Source of the DNA: Mucilaginibacter sp. OK283
GTDB lineage: Bacteria; Bacteroidota; Bacteroidia; Sphingobacteriales; Sphingobacteriaceae
NCBI RefSeq assembly: GCF_900110415.1
Contig: NZ_FODR01000016.1
Coordinates: 48,751-112,750, forward strand
Reading direction: 5' to 3'
Length of the DNA stretch: 64,000 nt
Numbering within the stretch: position 1 is the first letter of the stretch; each line of letters starts with the position of its first letter. Under the pieces are notes generated by a model. That model saw nothing but the letters and a program-made list of their open reading frames with translations, made no database searches and was not told where the DNA came from. Made by a program: the position numbers and the translations under genes. Below are positions 1 to 8,498 of this stretch, in pieces.

Positions 1-197
1 TTTAGTTTTTCGGGTTGTAATACTTTTAAACCATTGGCTACTGCATACTGTTTCACTGCCGATTCGTTTAGTTTTTGCCCACGCCCTGCGGGTTTATCCG
101 GGGCGGTAACAACGCCAACAATATCGCTGCCGGCTTTTATTAATGCATCAAGCGATGCCACTGCAAAATCGGGGGTGCCCATAAATACAATTCTCAT
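1..197 (-). CDS. fmt: Methionyl-tRNA formyltransferase, N-terminal 65 residues (cut by window edge)
   Basis: The reverse strand from the ATG at 197 encodes MRIVFMGTPDFAVASLDAL and continues with an APDKPAGRG motif, the N-terminal Rossmann part of methionyl-tRNA formyltransferase, which formylates initiator Met-tRNA with 10-formyl-tetrahydrofolate. The gene leaves the window at position 1, so the catalytic SLLP region cannot be seen. It lies 29 bases downstream of the namZ-like gene on the same strand, so the two may be co-transcribed. Identification is by motif recognition and is firm for the family. Confidence 0.9.
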   Translation of the reverse strand, partial: MRIVFMGTPDFAVASLDALIKAGSDIVGVVTAPDKPAGRGQKLNESAVKQYAVANGLKVLQPEKL

Positions 198-226
198 GGT
201 ATATGCTGTTTTATTTGCTTCGTTTA

Positions 227-1471
227 TTAATTGTACAATAAGTACTTGCTACGTGTTATGTTAAATTGCTTTAAACCTGGTTCCCAACTTGCGCGAATCT
301 CGTTCTCTGTTTTGCCATCTGCAATCTGCTTCTGCAATTCTTTGCCGCCTGCTAACTTGTTAAAATATGCATTAAAAAAATGCTCTTTATCCGGGAAAGC
401 TTTATAAAGCTCAATAAGCCACGATAAGTTAATATGCCCCATGGCGCGTATTTGGTTCGGCGTGTAATTTTTAAGGTCGATGCCGAAGCATTGTTTATCT
501 TTTTGCGGAGGGGTCTCGCTCATACCGGGGATGCCAACAGGAGTAAAGGAAAAAGGATAAATGCCCTTTAACAGGGGGTGCCCCAACAGCAGGAACGGGA
601 AGTAAGTGCCCCTGCCCAGGCTAAATGTTGTGCCTTCAAACAAGCAGGTGCTGGGGTAAATTAAAATAGACTGTTCTGTATTTAAATTGGGCGATGGGTT
701 TACAGGCAGCTTATAAGGCATATTGTGGCTGTAATTGGCCACTTTTATAATTTTTAGTTTGCATTGTACGCCGTTTTTTAGCCAGTGTTCGCCATTTATC
801 ATTTGTGCATACTCGCCAATGGTCATGCCATGGCTTATGGGGATGGGGTGCATGCCCACAAAGGAGTGGTAAGCGGTATCCAGTATGGGGCCATCAACCA
901 GGTAGCCATTGGGGTTTGGCCTGTCCAGTATCATCAGTTCGATGTTATTTTCGGCACAGGCCTCCATTACATAATGCAGGGTTGATATATAGGTGTAAAA
1001 TCTTGCGCCAACATCCTGAATATCAAATATCATCAGGTTTATATCCTTTAGGTCTTCGGCTGTTGGCTTGTAATGTTTATTGCCATAAAGAGAGATTACG
1101 GGCAAGCCTGTTTTGGCATCTATAGCATCGTTTACCACAGCTCCATTGCTGGCATTGCCGCGAAAGCCGTGTTCGGGGCCAAATACTTTTTTAATGCTGA
1201 TGCCACGTTTTAGTAAACTATCAACACTGGGTGTAAGGTTTTTGCCAATAACAGAAGTTTGATTAACAACCATCCCGATATTTTTTCCCTTAAGATAGTC
1301 AATATACAGCGGAATTTGATCGGCACCGGTCAATATTTCTGTATTATTTTTTTTATCGTTTTTTTCTTTTTTTAGATGGCTTTTAGAATATGGAGCCGGA
1401 TTGGCGCAGGCAGTATACACACTTAGTAATGCTATTAAAGCGCTTTGTAAAAAAACAGGTGTAATCTTCAT
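227..1471 (-). CDS. DUF1343 lipoprotein, exo-beta-N-acetylmuramidase NamZ family
   Basis: A 414-residue protein with a signal peptide ending in VYTAC (Cys22), which resembles a lipobox, so a lipid-anchored exported enzyme is likely. Family motifs visible are FGPEHGFRG (about 97-105), DIQDVGAR (about 150-157) and DRPNPNG (about 185). Members related to NamZ remove terminal N-acetylmuramic acid from peptidoglycan fragments and serve in cell-wall recycling. The length matches the family. It sits directly upstream of fmt on the same strand. A role in muropeptide salvage is inferred from the family; the exact substrate is not shown here. Confidence 0.88.
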   Translation of the reverse strand: MKITPVFLQSALIALLSVYTACANPAPYSKSHLKKEKNDKKNNTEILTGADQIPLYIDYLKGKNIGMVVNQTSVIGKNLTPSVDSLLKRGISIKKVFGPEHGFRGNASNGAVVNDAIDAKTGLPVISLYGNKHYKPTAEDLKDINLMIFDIQDVGARFYTYISTLHYVMEACAENNIELMILDRPNPNGYLVDGPILDTAYHSFVGMHPIPISHGMTIGEYAQMINGEHWLKNGVQCKLKIIKVANYSHNMPYKLPVNPSPNLNTEQSILIYPSTCLFEGTTFSLGRGTYFPFLLLGHPLLKGIYPFSFTPVGIPGMSETPPQKDKQCFGIDLKNYTPNQIRAMGHINLSWLIELYKAFPDKEHFFNAYFNKLAGGKELQKQIADGKTENEIRASWEPGLKQFNITRSKYLLYN

Positions 1472-1556
1472 AAAATATTGTTTTGAAACAATTTAAAAAG
1501 TAGCAGGTTTAATAGCAAAACCGCATATTTGCGAAGGTACTAAAAATCATTCTGCA

Positions 1557-2777
1557 TTGAGTTTCGCCTCCTTTATATCCGCCCGTATAACATTCAAGTC
1601 AAAGCGTACATTTTCAAAGCTAATTGTACGTATTGCCATTATTGGTATTATGCTTGGTTTGGGCGTAATGATATTATCATTGGCCATTGTAAAAGGATTT
1701 AAACACGAGATACGCGAAAAAGTTCGTGGTTTTGCCGGCGATATACGCGTCATTAAGTTCGACCTGAACAGTTCATACGAGAGTTCGCCTATTGTTGAAG
1801 ATGCTGGTTTTATTGCGCGGATGCGTAAAAGCCCGCTAATTACCCATGTAATGCCAACTGCTACCAAACCCGGAATTATTAAAGCTAATAACGAGATTGA
1901 AGGCGTGGTGTTAAAGGGGGTTGACAAAACGTACGACTGGAGCTACTTTAAAAAAATGATGGTTGCCGGCGATGTGATCGACTTTAAAGATTCTGTTGAA
2001 GCTCAAAAAGAGATCATGCTATCGCAGCAAACCGCCAACCGGTTAAAGCTACAGGTAGGCGACAAGCTGCTGATGTATTTTGTACAGGAGCCCTTGCGTA
2101 AGCGCCAGTTTAAAATAAAAGGCATTTTTAATATCGGGGTAGAGGAGGTTGACAAGACATTTGTAATAGGTTCGCTATCGCTGATAAACCGCCTGAACGA
2201 TTGGAAACCCGGCGAAATTGGGCAATATGAATTACGCGTAGCTGACTTTGACCAGGTGGATTTTGCGGCAGATAAACTCGATCAGATTTTGCCGGTAAGG
2301 TTAAAATCGCGGACGGTAATAGAAGATTATCCTAACATATTTGAGTGGTTGAAATTATTGGATGTAAATTCGGTAGTGATGCTGGTACTGATGGTTATTG
2401 TGGCGGTTATCAACATGATATCTGCGTTGTTAATTATGATTTTAGAGCGGACAGCCATGATTGGTATGTTTAAAGCCATGGGCGCTTCAAATTGGAACAT
2501 CCGGAAAATATTTTTATACAATGCCACTTATTTGATAGGCCTCGGCCTATTGTTGGGCAATGCGCTTGGCCTTGGCCTGGGTTATTTTCAGCAACAAACC
2601 CACTTTTTTAAACTCGACCAGGCGTCTTATTATATGACATTCGTACCCGTACGATTTGGATTATGGGATGTATTGCTGCTTAACCTGGGCACATTGATAA
2701 TTTGCCTGCTGGTGCTTATTGTGCCATCGATGCTCGTGAGCCGGATTTCGCCGGTGAAGGCTATCAGGTTTAAATAG
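1557..2777 (+). CDS. ABC transporter permease, LolC/LolE (FtsX-like) family
   Basis: A 406-residue inner-membrane protein: one helix near residues 20-42, a periplasmic MacB-type domain of about 230 residues, then three helices near 275-297, 320-345 and 372-398. The fourth-helix end reads SRISPVKAIRFK, typical of FtsX-type permeases. In Bacteroidota such proteins are annotated as lipoprotein-releasing permeases, but no ATPase gene is adjacent, so the partner is unknown. The start is TTG at 1557; no ATG lies between it and upstream stops, and the resulting N terminus (SFASFISARI) fits the family. A promoter-like CATATTTG sits at 1524-1531. Confidence 0.88.
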   Translation: MSFASFISARITFKSKRTFSKLIVRIAIIGIMLGLGVMILSLAIVKGFKHEIREKVRGFAGDIRVIKFDLNSSYESSPIVEDAGFIARMRKSPLITHVMPTATKPGIIKANNEIEGVVLKGVDKTYDWSYFKKMMVAGDVIDFKDSVEAQKEIMLSQQTANRLKLQVGDKLLMYFVQEPLRKRQFKIKGIFNIGVEEVDKTFVIGSLSLINRLNDWKPGEIGQYELRVADFDQVDFAADKLDQILPVRLKSRTVIEDYPNIFEWLKLLDVNSVVMLVLMVIVAVINMISALLIMILERTAMIGMFKAMGASNWNIRKIFLYNATYLIGLGLLLGNALGLGLGYFQQQTHFFKLDQASYYMTFVPVRFGLWDVLLLNLGTLIICLLVLIVPSMLVSRISPVKAIRFK

Positions 2778-3035
2778 GTTGTTAGTCAGGGTATCAGACA
2801 CCGGCGATGGAGAATGGTTTTGCACTGATGCCGCTTATTTTTTGGAGACTACCAATTGCATGAAGTGAGACAACTGTTTGCGGCGCTAAAACTCCATGAA
2901 GTATATGAGGGCTTAATGGACAGAATGCCGGGAAATTACACCCGGCTTGGCATAGCTAAGGCTTATAGGATTTGGTGGGACTGAATCCGCGCAGAAGTAC
3001 GATAACTTTACCGTTATTTCATTGTAAATTCGGTT

Positions 3036-4541
3036 CTACCTTTTTCCTCCTGAAAAATTAAACTTCAAATTTAAACCGCCTGCTCCAAACTTTATCTGTT
3101 GTGCGCCCATTCCCTGGAGGGGGTATTTCAAAAACGGCTCGATAATTAAGCGGTTTTTGCCTAAGGCTGTTCCTACACCTACCGATATATTCAGCGTTCT
3201 GGCAAAATAAAAGCCATTGAAGCTTTGTCGGTTTGTTTCTTCGGATGTTTGCTGGGTTGCGCCGCTTAACAACGAACTATGGGGGATACCATAACTGGTA
3301 GTATAAGCTTCATTAATAAATGTACCCGAACTTAAACCAGCCGAAAAATAAGCATCTGTTTTTTCGGGGTTAAACTCGTATTTTAAATTGATAGGCACAT
3401 CAAGCCCTACCAAACTGGCATTATAATTTTTAAACACCGGGAACGACGAAGCAGGCACCAGCTTGTTATCCTGTGCTGCAACAGCAAATGTTACTGCGCT
3501 GGCTGCGCTTGCGGTTGGCGGTACGTTGCTGTTGTACTTCAGCGTATTTTGCGCCAGGGCAACCCCGGTAGATAGTTTGATGTTTTTGCTAAGCCTGATA
3601 TCGGATGTAAAACCGGCCCCGGCATTTACCTGGTTGGCGCTCCCTTTGGCATAGTTAAAAAAAGTGGCCGCGTAAATGCCAAATTTTACTTTTTTATCGT
3701 CTGTAGCTTTGTCTTTTGCCTTTGGAGTTTGCAAATTATCGGCAGCAAGCATTGTAGCCATGGCATTGGCCGATGATGGCCTGGCCTGCGTTGGCTGCTG
3801 GCTTGCCGCATTGGGTGTTACATTAGTTGTAGTAGCTTTGGTAGCTGGTGCAATAACCGGATTTGCTGCATATTGCTGCTTGCCTGCATCAGTAACAATG
3901 GTTTTAGCACTATCTGCTTTAGTGCCTGGTGTGGCTACAATAACGGGTTGTTTATTGGCAGCAGCTGGCTGTTGGATTGCAAATTGATTAATCGTGCTGT
4001 TTATGCTATTATTTTGGTTAACCTGGGGCTGTTTAGCCGCCGGAGCATTTACAGGAATTTGGGTTGATGACGTGAAAACTGCCACACTATTTTGGCTAAC
4101 AGCAGCTGCGGTTACGGCCGGGTTGTTTATTGCCGGCTTTTTACGCGGATTGTTCTGATTTTGAGCAATATTGCTTTGGGCTGATATTGTAGTATCAACA
4201 GAATTACTATTACCTGAACCGGTATTAGCTGCTAAGCGGCTAACGGTATCAGTCTGTACGGCTTGTTGACGCCGGGTATTTTGCTTAACCGATTTTATAA
4301 CAGCGGTATTAGTAGTGTTTGCTTTTTGTTTGTTGTTAAGCATCCATACACCAATGGCTAAAAATAGCAGCAGGCCGGCTGCGGTGCTTGCCCACCACAG
4401 CCAAACCATAGGGCGCTTCTTCTCCTCCTCAGGAAATTTTTCCCTGAGCAGCAGCCAGCCCTCATTAGCGGTGTCGTCTTCGTAATGATCAAACACCTCC
4501 CTGATGCGGTTCTTTAAGTCGTTATCCAACGGATCATCCAT
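3036..4541 (-). CDS. Probable dual-membrane-spanning anti-sigma factor (cytoplasmic head, one TM helix, Q/N-rich linker, outer-membrane barrel-like end)
   Basis: 501 residues in four parts: an acidic cytoplasmic head (1-44) starting MDDPLDNDLKNRI; one transmembrane helix (about 45-68); a long low-complexity linker rich in Gln, Asn, Ala, Thr and Pro (about 70-265); and a C-terminal region (about 275-501) with alternating strand pattern, as in outer-membrane beta-barrel domains. Its start overlaps the end of the sigma factor gene by 8 bases, the usual sigma/anti-sigma arrangement. The layout agrees with the Dma class of anti-sigma factors described in Bacteroides thetaiotaomicron, which reach from cytoplasm to outer membrane. 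Anti-sigma activity is inferred. An alternative is a membrane-anchored porin-like protein without regulatory role. Confidence 0.72.
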   Translation of the reverse strand: MDDPLDNDLKNRIREVFDHYEDDTANEGWLLLREKFPEEEKKRPMVWLWWASTAAGLLLFLAIGVWMLNNKQKANTTNTAVIKSVKQNTRRQQAVQTDTVSRLAANTGSGNSNSVDTTISAQSNIAQNQNNPRKKPAINNPAVTAAAVSQNSVAVFTSSTQIPVNAPAAKQPQVNQNNSINSTINQFAIQQPAAANKQPVIVATPGTKADSAKTIVTDAGKQQYAANPVIAPATKATTTNVTPNAASQQPTQARPSSANAMATMLAADNLQTPKAKDKATDDKKVKFGIYAATFFNYAKGSANQVNAGAGFTSDIRLSKNIKLSTGVALAQNTLKYNSNVPPTASAASAVTFAVAAQDNKLVPASSFPVFKNYNASLVGLDVPINLKYEFNPEKTDAYFSAGLSSGTFINEAYTTSYGIPHSSLLSGATQQTSEETNRQSFNGFYFARTLNISVGVGTALGKNRLIIEPFLKYPLQGMGAQQIKFGAGGLNLKFNFSGGKR

Positions 4542-5088
4542 GGTTTTGTGCTTCTTGCCTTAATATTTTCCTTAATCGTTCTTTAGCCCTGCTCAAATAA
4601 ACGCGCGATGAGCTTGCCGGGATAGCTAACATATTGCCAATTTCGTCATGATTATAACCATCTATTTCGTACATATTAAAAATGGTAAGCTGTATGGCAG
4701 GCAACTCATTCATCATCTTTAATATGTCTTGTGCATTTAAATTATCAACCGTACCCATATTACTGCTTATGGGCGCGGCATTATCCAACTCAACATTTAA
4801 CTGGAATTTCAGGTCCTTGCGGCGGCGGTCGATAGCAGTGTTCACTACAATTGTACGTAGCCAGGCTTTAAAGGGTTTATCTGTATTGTAATTATGTACG
4901 GCGTTAAATACTTTTATAAATGCATCATTTACAGCCTCCAAAGCGTCGTCGCGGTTAAGGCTGTAACGCAGGCTAATACCCATGGCGTAGCCATAAAACT
5001 GCTTATACAGCATTTCCTGGTATTTAAGGCTGCCTTTTTTGCATTGGCTGATAATTTCTTCTTCAGTAATGCCTTTGGGTGGATGCAT
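4534..5088 (-). CDS. ECF RNA polymerase sigma factor
   Basis: A 184-residue sigma-70 family protein. Region 2 is visible around residues 20-90 (YGYAMGISLRYS, DDALEAVNDAFIKVF, WLRTIVVNTAIDRRRK) and region 4 at about 130-180 with a helix-turn-helix (NHDEIGNMLAIPASSSRVYLSRAKERL). There is no region 3, as expected for ECF factors. It is followed, with an 8-base overlap, by the membrane-spanning protein at 3036-4541, which probably holds it inactive. The regulon cannot be read from the window. Confidence 0.93.
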   Translation of the reverse strand: MHPPKGITEEEIISQCKKGSLKYQEMLYKQFYGYAMGISLRYSLNRDDALEAVNDAFIKVFNAVHNYNTDKPFKAWLRTIVVNTAIDRRRKDLKFQLNVELDNAAPISSNMGTVDNLNAQDILKMMNELPAIQLTIFNMYEIDGYNHDEIGNMLAIPASSSRVYLSRAKERLRKILRQEAQNHG

Positions 5089-5244
5089 TAAGTGTGTTTA
5101 ATTCCGCTTAAATATTGTGTTGTTTTTTATGTATTTACGCAATAAACAACCCTGTTGATACAAATAAAAAAGATTTTCCTATTAACGCCATATGCAGGCA
5201 TCAATAGTTATCGCTAATTATTAAATCAGGTGAGCCCGACTTAC

Positions 5245-5277
5245 CAAAAAAGCCGCCACCAAAATATGGGCGACGGC
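5245..5277 (-). terminator. Rho-independent terminator after the lipoprotein gene
   Basis: On the minus strand a 9-bp stem (arms at 5252-5260 and 5269-5277, with two G-U pairs) is followed by six T residues. It lies just beyond the stop of the lipoprotein gene at 5301 and before the sigma factor promoter region. Confidence 0.7.
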
Positions 5278-5300
5278 ATTTCAGTTAAAAACAATAATAA

Positions 5301-5744
5301 TTAGTTTGCAGTTTTTACAAGGTCATAACGGCCTATAGTATCCGGGCTGGAAGATGAGCTTGCACGTAACATTTTAAAGTTGGTACCATCGTAAATATAT
5401 TGGTAAACACCTACCAAATGATTTTTGGTGCGCGGTACGCCCGATTTAAAAGTGCTATCGTTAAACTGGATGTAATAACCGTCAAAAGCAAAAGTACCGT
5501 GACTGCCGGCATGTTTTACAGTAGTATCTGCTGTTACGGCGAAGTGATAGTTACTGGTCATTTTCAACACTATCGAATCTTTCAAGGTATCATATTTACC
5601 GGTCGAGTTTTTAGTTAATAGTCTGAACTGACCTTTAAAAGTTCCTACCGGTGCAGATACTACAACTGAGGTTCCTGAGTTTTTGGCGCAGGCTGCAAGT
5701 AAGGTTAACAACAGGGGGAGTAAGTAAAATAAATTACGCTTCAT
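5301..5744 (-). CDS. Small lipoprotein of unknown function
   Basis: 147 residues from the ATG at 5744. The N terminus MKRNLFYLLPLLLTLLAACA is a lipoprotein signal peptide with lipobox LAAC. The mature part is Thr/Ser rich with short alternating strands (GTFKGQFRLL, GTFAFDGYYIQF, VGVYQYIYDG) and suggests a small beta-sandwich or lipocalin-like fold. An upstream in-frame start at 5852 exists but would overlap mazG by 44 bases and bury the signal peptide, so 5744 is preferred. It lies 64 bases downstream of mazG. No function is recognised. Confidence 0.7.
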   Translation of the reverse strand: MKRNLFYLLPLLLTLLAACAKNSGTSVVVSAPVGTFKGQFRLLTKNSTGKYDTLKDSIVLKMTSNYHFAVTADTTVKHAGSHGTFAFDGYYIQFNDSTFKSGVPRTKNHLVGVYQYIYDGTNFKMLRASSSSSPDTIGRYDLVKTAN

Positions 5745-5808
5745 ATTTTTGGTATTTGTAGTCATTACGAATATAAGCATATAAACGCTACAGCAGGCTG
5801 CGAAATTT

Positions 5809-6612
5809 TTATAGTTTTTTTGCTTCGTTCCAAAAAATGTCCATTTCGGCAAGGCTCATATCCTGAAGCTGCTTGCCATGTTCTTTGGCTTTTAACTCCA
5901 GGTATTGAAAACGTTTTATAAATTTTTGGTTTGTTTTCTCAAGCGCGTTCTCGGGGTTAATATTAATAAAACGGGCATAATTAATAAGCGAGAACAACAA
6001 GTCGCCAAATTCACCTTCAGCTTTTTCATGGTCGATGGTGGTTTCGTCTTCGGCGTTAAACTCATTTTTAAATTCCTGCATTTCCTCTTCCACTTTGGCC
6101 CATACCTGGTTTTTCTCCTCCCAGTCAAAACCCACGCCCCGGGCTTTTTCCTGTATGCGGGAGGCTTTTACCAATGCGGGCAAAGATGATGGTACACCGC
6201 CCAAAACAGACTTATTACCCTCTTTCAGCTTAATTTGCTCCCAGTTACGTTTTACGTCTTCTTCATTCTGTACCTCAACATCGCCATAAATATGCGGATG
6301 CCGGTTTATCAGTTTGTCGCAAACCCCGTTTAATACATCTGTGATGTCGAAATCATTAGTTTCCGACGCTATTTTAGAATAGAAAACAAGGTGCAGCATA
6401 ATATCGCCCAGTTCTTTTTTAATTTCCTGCATGTCATCGCCCAAAATAGCATCGCTCAGCTCGTAGGTTTCTTCAATAGTCAGGTGCCTGAGGCTTTCAA
6501 GTGTTTGCTTTTTATCCCAGGGGCAATTGGCCCGCAGGTCGTCCATTATAATAAGCAGGCGTTGAAAAGCAATAGTTGCGGTAGGTGCAGTTTCGGGGGC
6601 TTTTAAAGGCAT
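5809..6612 (-). CDS. mazG: Nucleoside triphosphate pyrophosphohydrolase MazG
   Basis: 267 residues from the ATG at 6612 (MPLKAPETAP). Two MazG domains can be seen: the first with CPWDKKQTLESLR, EETYEL and KKELGDIMLHLVFY, the second near the C terminus with KAEGEFGDLLFSLINYAR. MazG hydrolyses (d)NTPs to monophosphates and pyrophosphate, cleaning the nucleotide pool. EExxE/ExxD metal-binding clusters are intact in the first domain. A longer reading from an ATG at 6636 exists, but its extra residues (MQKIPHHI) are not typical. Confidence 0.93.
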   Translation of the reverse strand: MPLKAPETAPTATIAFQRLLIIMDDLRANCPWDKKQTLESLRHLTIEETYELSDAILGDDMQEIKKELGDIMLHLVFYSKIASETNDFDITDVLNGVCDKLINRHPHIYGDVEVQNEEDVKRNWEQIKLKEGNKSVLGGVPSSLPALVKASRIQEKARGVGFDWEEKNQVWAKVEEEMQEFKNEFNAEDETTIDHEKAEGEFGDLLFSLINYARFININPENALEKTNQKFIKRFQYLELKAKEHGKQLQDMSLAEMDIFWNEAKKL

Positions 6613-6729
6613 AATATGGTGCGGTATTTTTTGCAAAGGTATGATAACATCTTTAATGCAAACTTATCCCGGTATTAATTTAAAGGTAATATTAATTAAC
6701 TTTATTGGCCAACTCATAACTGTAAAACC

Positions 6730-7566
6730 ATGATCAAGAAAATCTACCTGCCTTTATTTTTTTTAATGCTGATAATTGACTGCTGCCAGGCGCAGCAATT
6801 AATGCAAACCACGCCGCAAAACAGTACACTTGAACAGCCGCAGCCATTTTTATTTACTATTAATACTTTAAACCCATCTGGCCGTAACTGGAGCGTAAAT
6901 TATTCGGGCGGTTATGGCGAGCACACGGTTACACCATTGGGCTTTGATGGTGTTGACCAAAATATATCTGCAAAGGGCTATTTAGGGTCAAAATTTACGT
7001 TTTTGGCCACTTTAGGTACCGGTTTTAGCAACAATGGAAGCGTACATACTTTGGAGCAGGCCGAATTGCTGCGCGATTTTATAGGTGGTAACCAGCCCAT
7101 GGGTTTCCGTATAGGAGCAGGCCTGGGTTTCAGGCATGAGTTTAATAATGATAACGTGGCATTTAGCCGGATAACCGCCGCTTATGATGTTATGCGGTGG
7201 AAGATAGGGGCCAACGTACGGTTAGAAAGAGCTTTCGCTACCAACCGCGATGGTCTTGATATTGTTACAAGCGTTGGTGTACACAGACACATTACCGGCC
7301 GGTTTTTTGGAGGTTTTGAGGCAGTAGGGCAGGATTTGGAAGGTTTTTGGGAAACCGATGAGGCCGAAGGCGGAGCCCGGTTACTGGTAGGCCCATCTAT
7401 AAACTATGCACCAACAAATTCGCGTTTTGCGTTTACCCTTTGCGGAGGGCCTATTATATATGCAACAAGGAGCGCCAACACCCAGGGCCAGTTTGCTGCT
7501 TACCGCGAGCTGCCGGCTAATAATGGTTTTACCCTGAAATTTAACGTCGGTTTCCGGTTTATGTAA
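6730..7566 (+). CDS. Predicted outer-membrane beta-barrel protein
   Basis: 278 residues with a signal peptide (MIKKIYLPLFFLMLIIDCCQAQ) and repeated amphipathic strands with Gly and aromatic residues, ending in the C-terminal aromatic pattern LKFNVGFRFM expected of barrels inserted by BAM. It resembles Bacteroidota proteins annotated as outer-membrane beta-barrel or hypothetical proteins; no ligand or function is recognised. It is the only gene of its direction here, convergent with mnmD, with an inverted repeat (7601-7678) between the two. Confidence 0.68.
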   Translation: MIKKIYLPLFFLMLIIDCCQAQQLMQTTPQNSTLEQPQPFLFTINTLNPSGRNWSVNYSGGYGEHTVTPLGFDGVDQNISAKGYLGSKFTFLATLGTGFSNNGSVHTLEQAELLRDFIGGNQPMGFRIGAGLGFRHEFNNDNVAFSRITAAYDVMRWKIGANVRLERAFATNRDGLDIVTSVGVHRHITGRFFGGFEAVGQDLEGFWETDEAEGGARLLVGPSINYAPTNSRFAFTLCGGPIIYATRSANTQGQFAAYRELPANNGFTLKFNVGFRFM

Positions 7567-7600
7567 GCTGGTAGTGTTGTGTCATCGATAAAGTTACGGA

Positions 7601-7678
7601 TAGTCTTTAGCCCAAAGTCTTAAGTCCCAGGTCAAAAGAAATCAACTTTGGACTTACGACTTAGTACTGTTGACTTAA
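7601..7678. repeat. AAGTC-phrase inverted element between convergent genes
   Basis: Left arm 7602-7627 contains AGTCTTTAG and AAGTCTTAAGTCC; right arm 7649-7678 contains the inverse phrases GGACTTACGACTTAG and TTGACTTAAC. The element fills the gap between two converging genes and could terminate transcription from both sides. Same family as 23779-23862, 34951-35014 and 59013-59101. Confidence 0.7.
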
Positions 7679-7688
7679 CAGCAGTACT

Positions 7689-8366
7689 TTAAAGTTTTAT
7701 TGCCCGTAGCATTTCGCGCTTGCCCGCGGCGCCTGGTACTTTTTGTATGCTAAAACCAAGCGCTTTAAGCATCCGTTTAAGGTTGCCGGTTATGGCGTAG
7801 GTAACAAATACACCGCCGGGCTTTACAAAGCCCTCAACATGGCTAATGGCTTGTTGTTCCCACATTTCGGGCTGGCGGGATGCTGCAAATGCATCAAAAT
7901 AAACAATGTCATATTGCCGGCCTGATTGAAAATCCAACAATTTGCAGTTGGCTATTTGTAGCAGGCAATTGTTGTTAATGTTTACGGAGCCAGCCAAAGC
8001 CCCCGGATAATGTTTTAAGTACGACGCCCACAACTCGGCAGGGATATAATCGTTATAACCGGTTTGCCCCATCATCTGGGCTGCAAGCGGGTATGCTTCA
8101 ATGCCGGTATAGTTAAGGTTGATGTGGTTAATTGTGCAAGCATCTGCGCTCAACAAAAAATTGAGCCCCGTGCCAAAACCAACTTCTAAGATGCTTACTT
8201 CCTTTGTATTATTTTGATCAAGGAAATAGTTAAGTCCTGCGTTTACAAATACATGCAGACTTTCCTGCAGCGCCCCGTTGCGCGAATGGTAAAGCTCACC
8301 TACTTCGGCGTTGTAAATGGTTTTTGAACCATCGGCGGTTGTAACTATTTTTAGTTCATGGTTCAT
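7689..8366 (-). CDS. mnmD: tRNA 5-methylaminomethyl-2-thiouridine methyltransferase MnmD
   Basis: 225 residues with the S-adenosylmethionine motif EVGFGTGLNF (61-70), an acidic residue in GIEAYPL and the catalytic-side YFDAFAASRQPEMW segment (about 155-168). This is the stand-alone MnmD methylase of the two-domain enzyme MnmC, which completes mnm5s2U at the tRNA wobble position. Its first codons (ATG AAC CAT GAA) are formed by the TTCATGG repeat at 8353-8498, so the five N-terminal residues look like repeat-derived additions before the conserved KIVTTADGS start. Confidence 0.9.
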   Translation of the reverse strand: MNHELKIVTTADGSKTIYNAEVGELYHSRNGALQESLHVFVNAGLNYFLDQNNTKEVSILEVGFGTGLNFLLSADACTINHINLNYTGIEAYPLAAQMMGQTGYNDYIPAELWASYLKHYPGALAGSVNINNNCLLQIANCKLLDFQSGRQYDIVYFDAFAASRQPEMWEQQAISHVEGFVKPGGVFVTYAITGNLKRMLKALGFSIQKVPGAAGKREMLRAIKL

Positions 8367-8498
8367 GGTTGATAGTTGGGTTCATAGTTCACAGATCATA
8401 GTTCATGGTTTGACGGTTTGGTAATCAATTGGGCAACAACTTATCTTGTTAACGGCGCTGCGTTCGCCATGAACAATGATCTATGAACCATGAACATT
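8353..8498. repeat. TTCATGG-phrase inverted element spanning mnmD start and upstream stop
   Basis: Left arm about 8353-8411 repeats AGTTCATGGTTCATGGTT, GTTCATAGTTCA and ATCATAGTTCATGG; right arm about 8466-8498 is the inverse (CCATGAACAATGATC, TATGAACCATGAAC). It includes the start codon of mnmD (8364-8366) and the stop codon of the MBL-rhodanese gene (8481-8483). The arms are imperfect and about 55 bases apart. Confidence 0.8.

Noticed and set aside
2829..2984. 51-codon open frame ending GIAKAYRIWWD after the permease gene
   Set aside because: The sequence looks protein-like but has no early start codon and no recognised family; it may be a gene remnant, but support is too thin.
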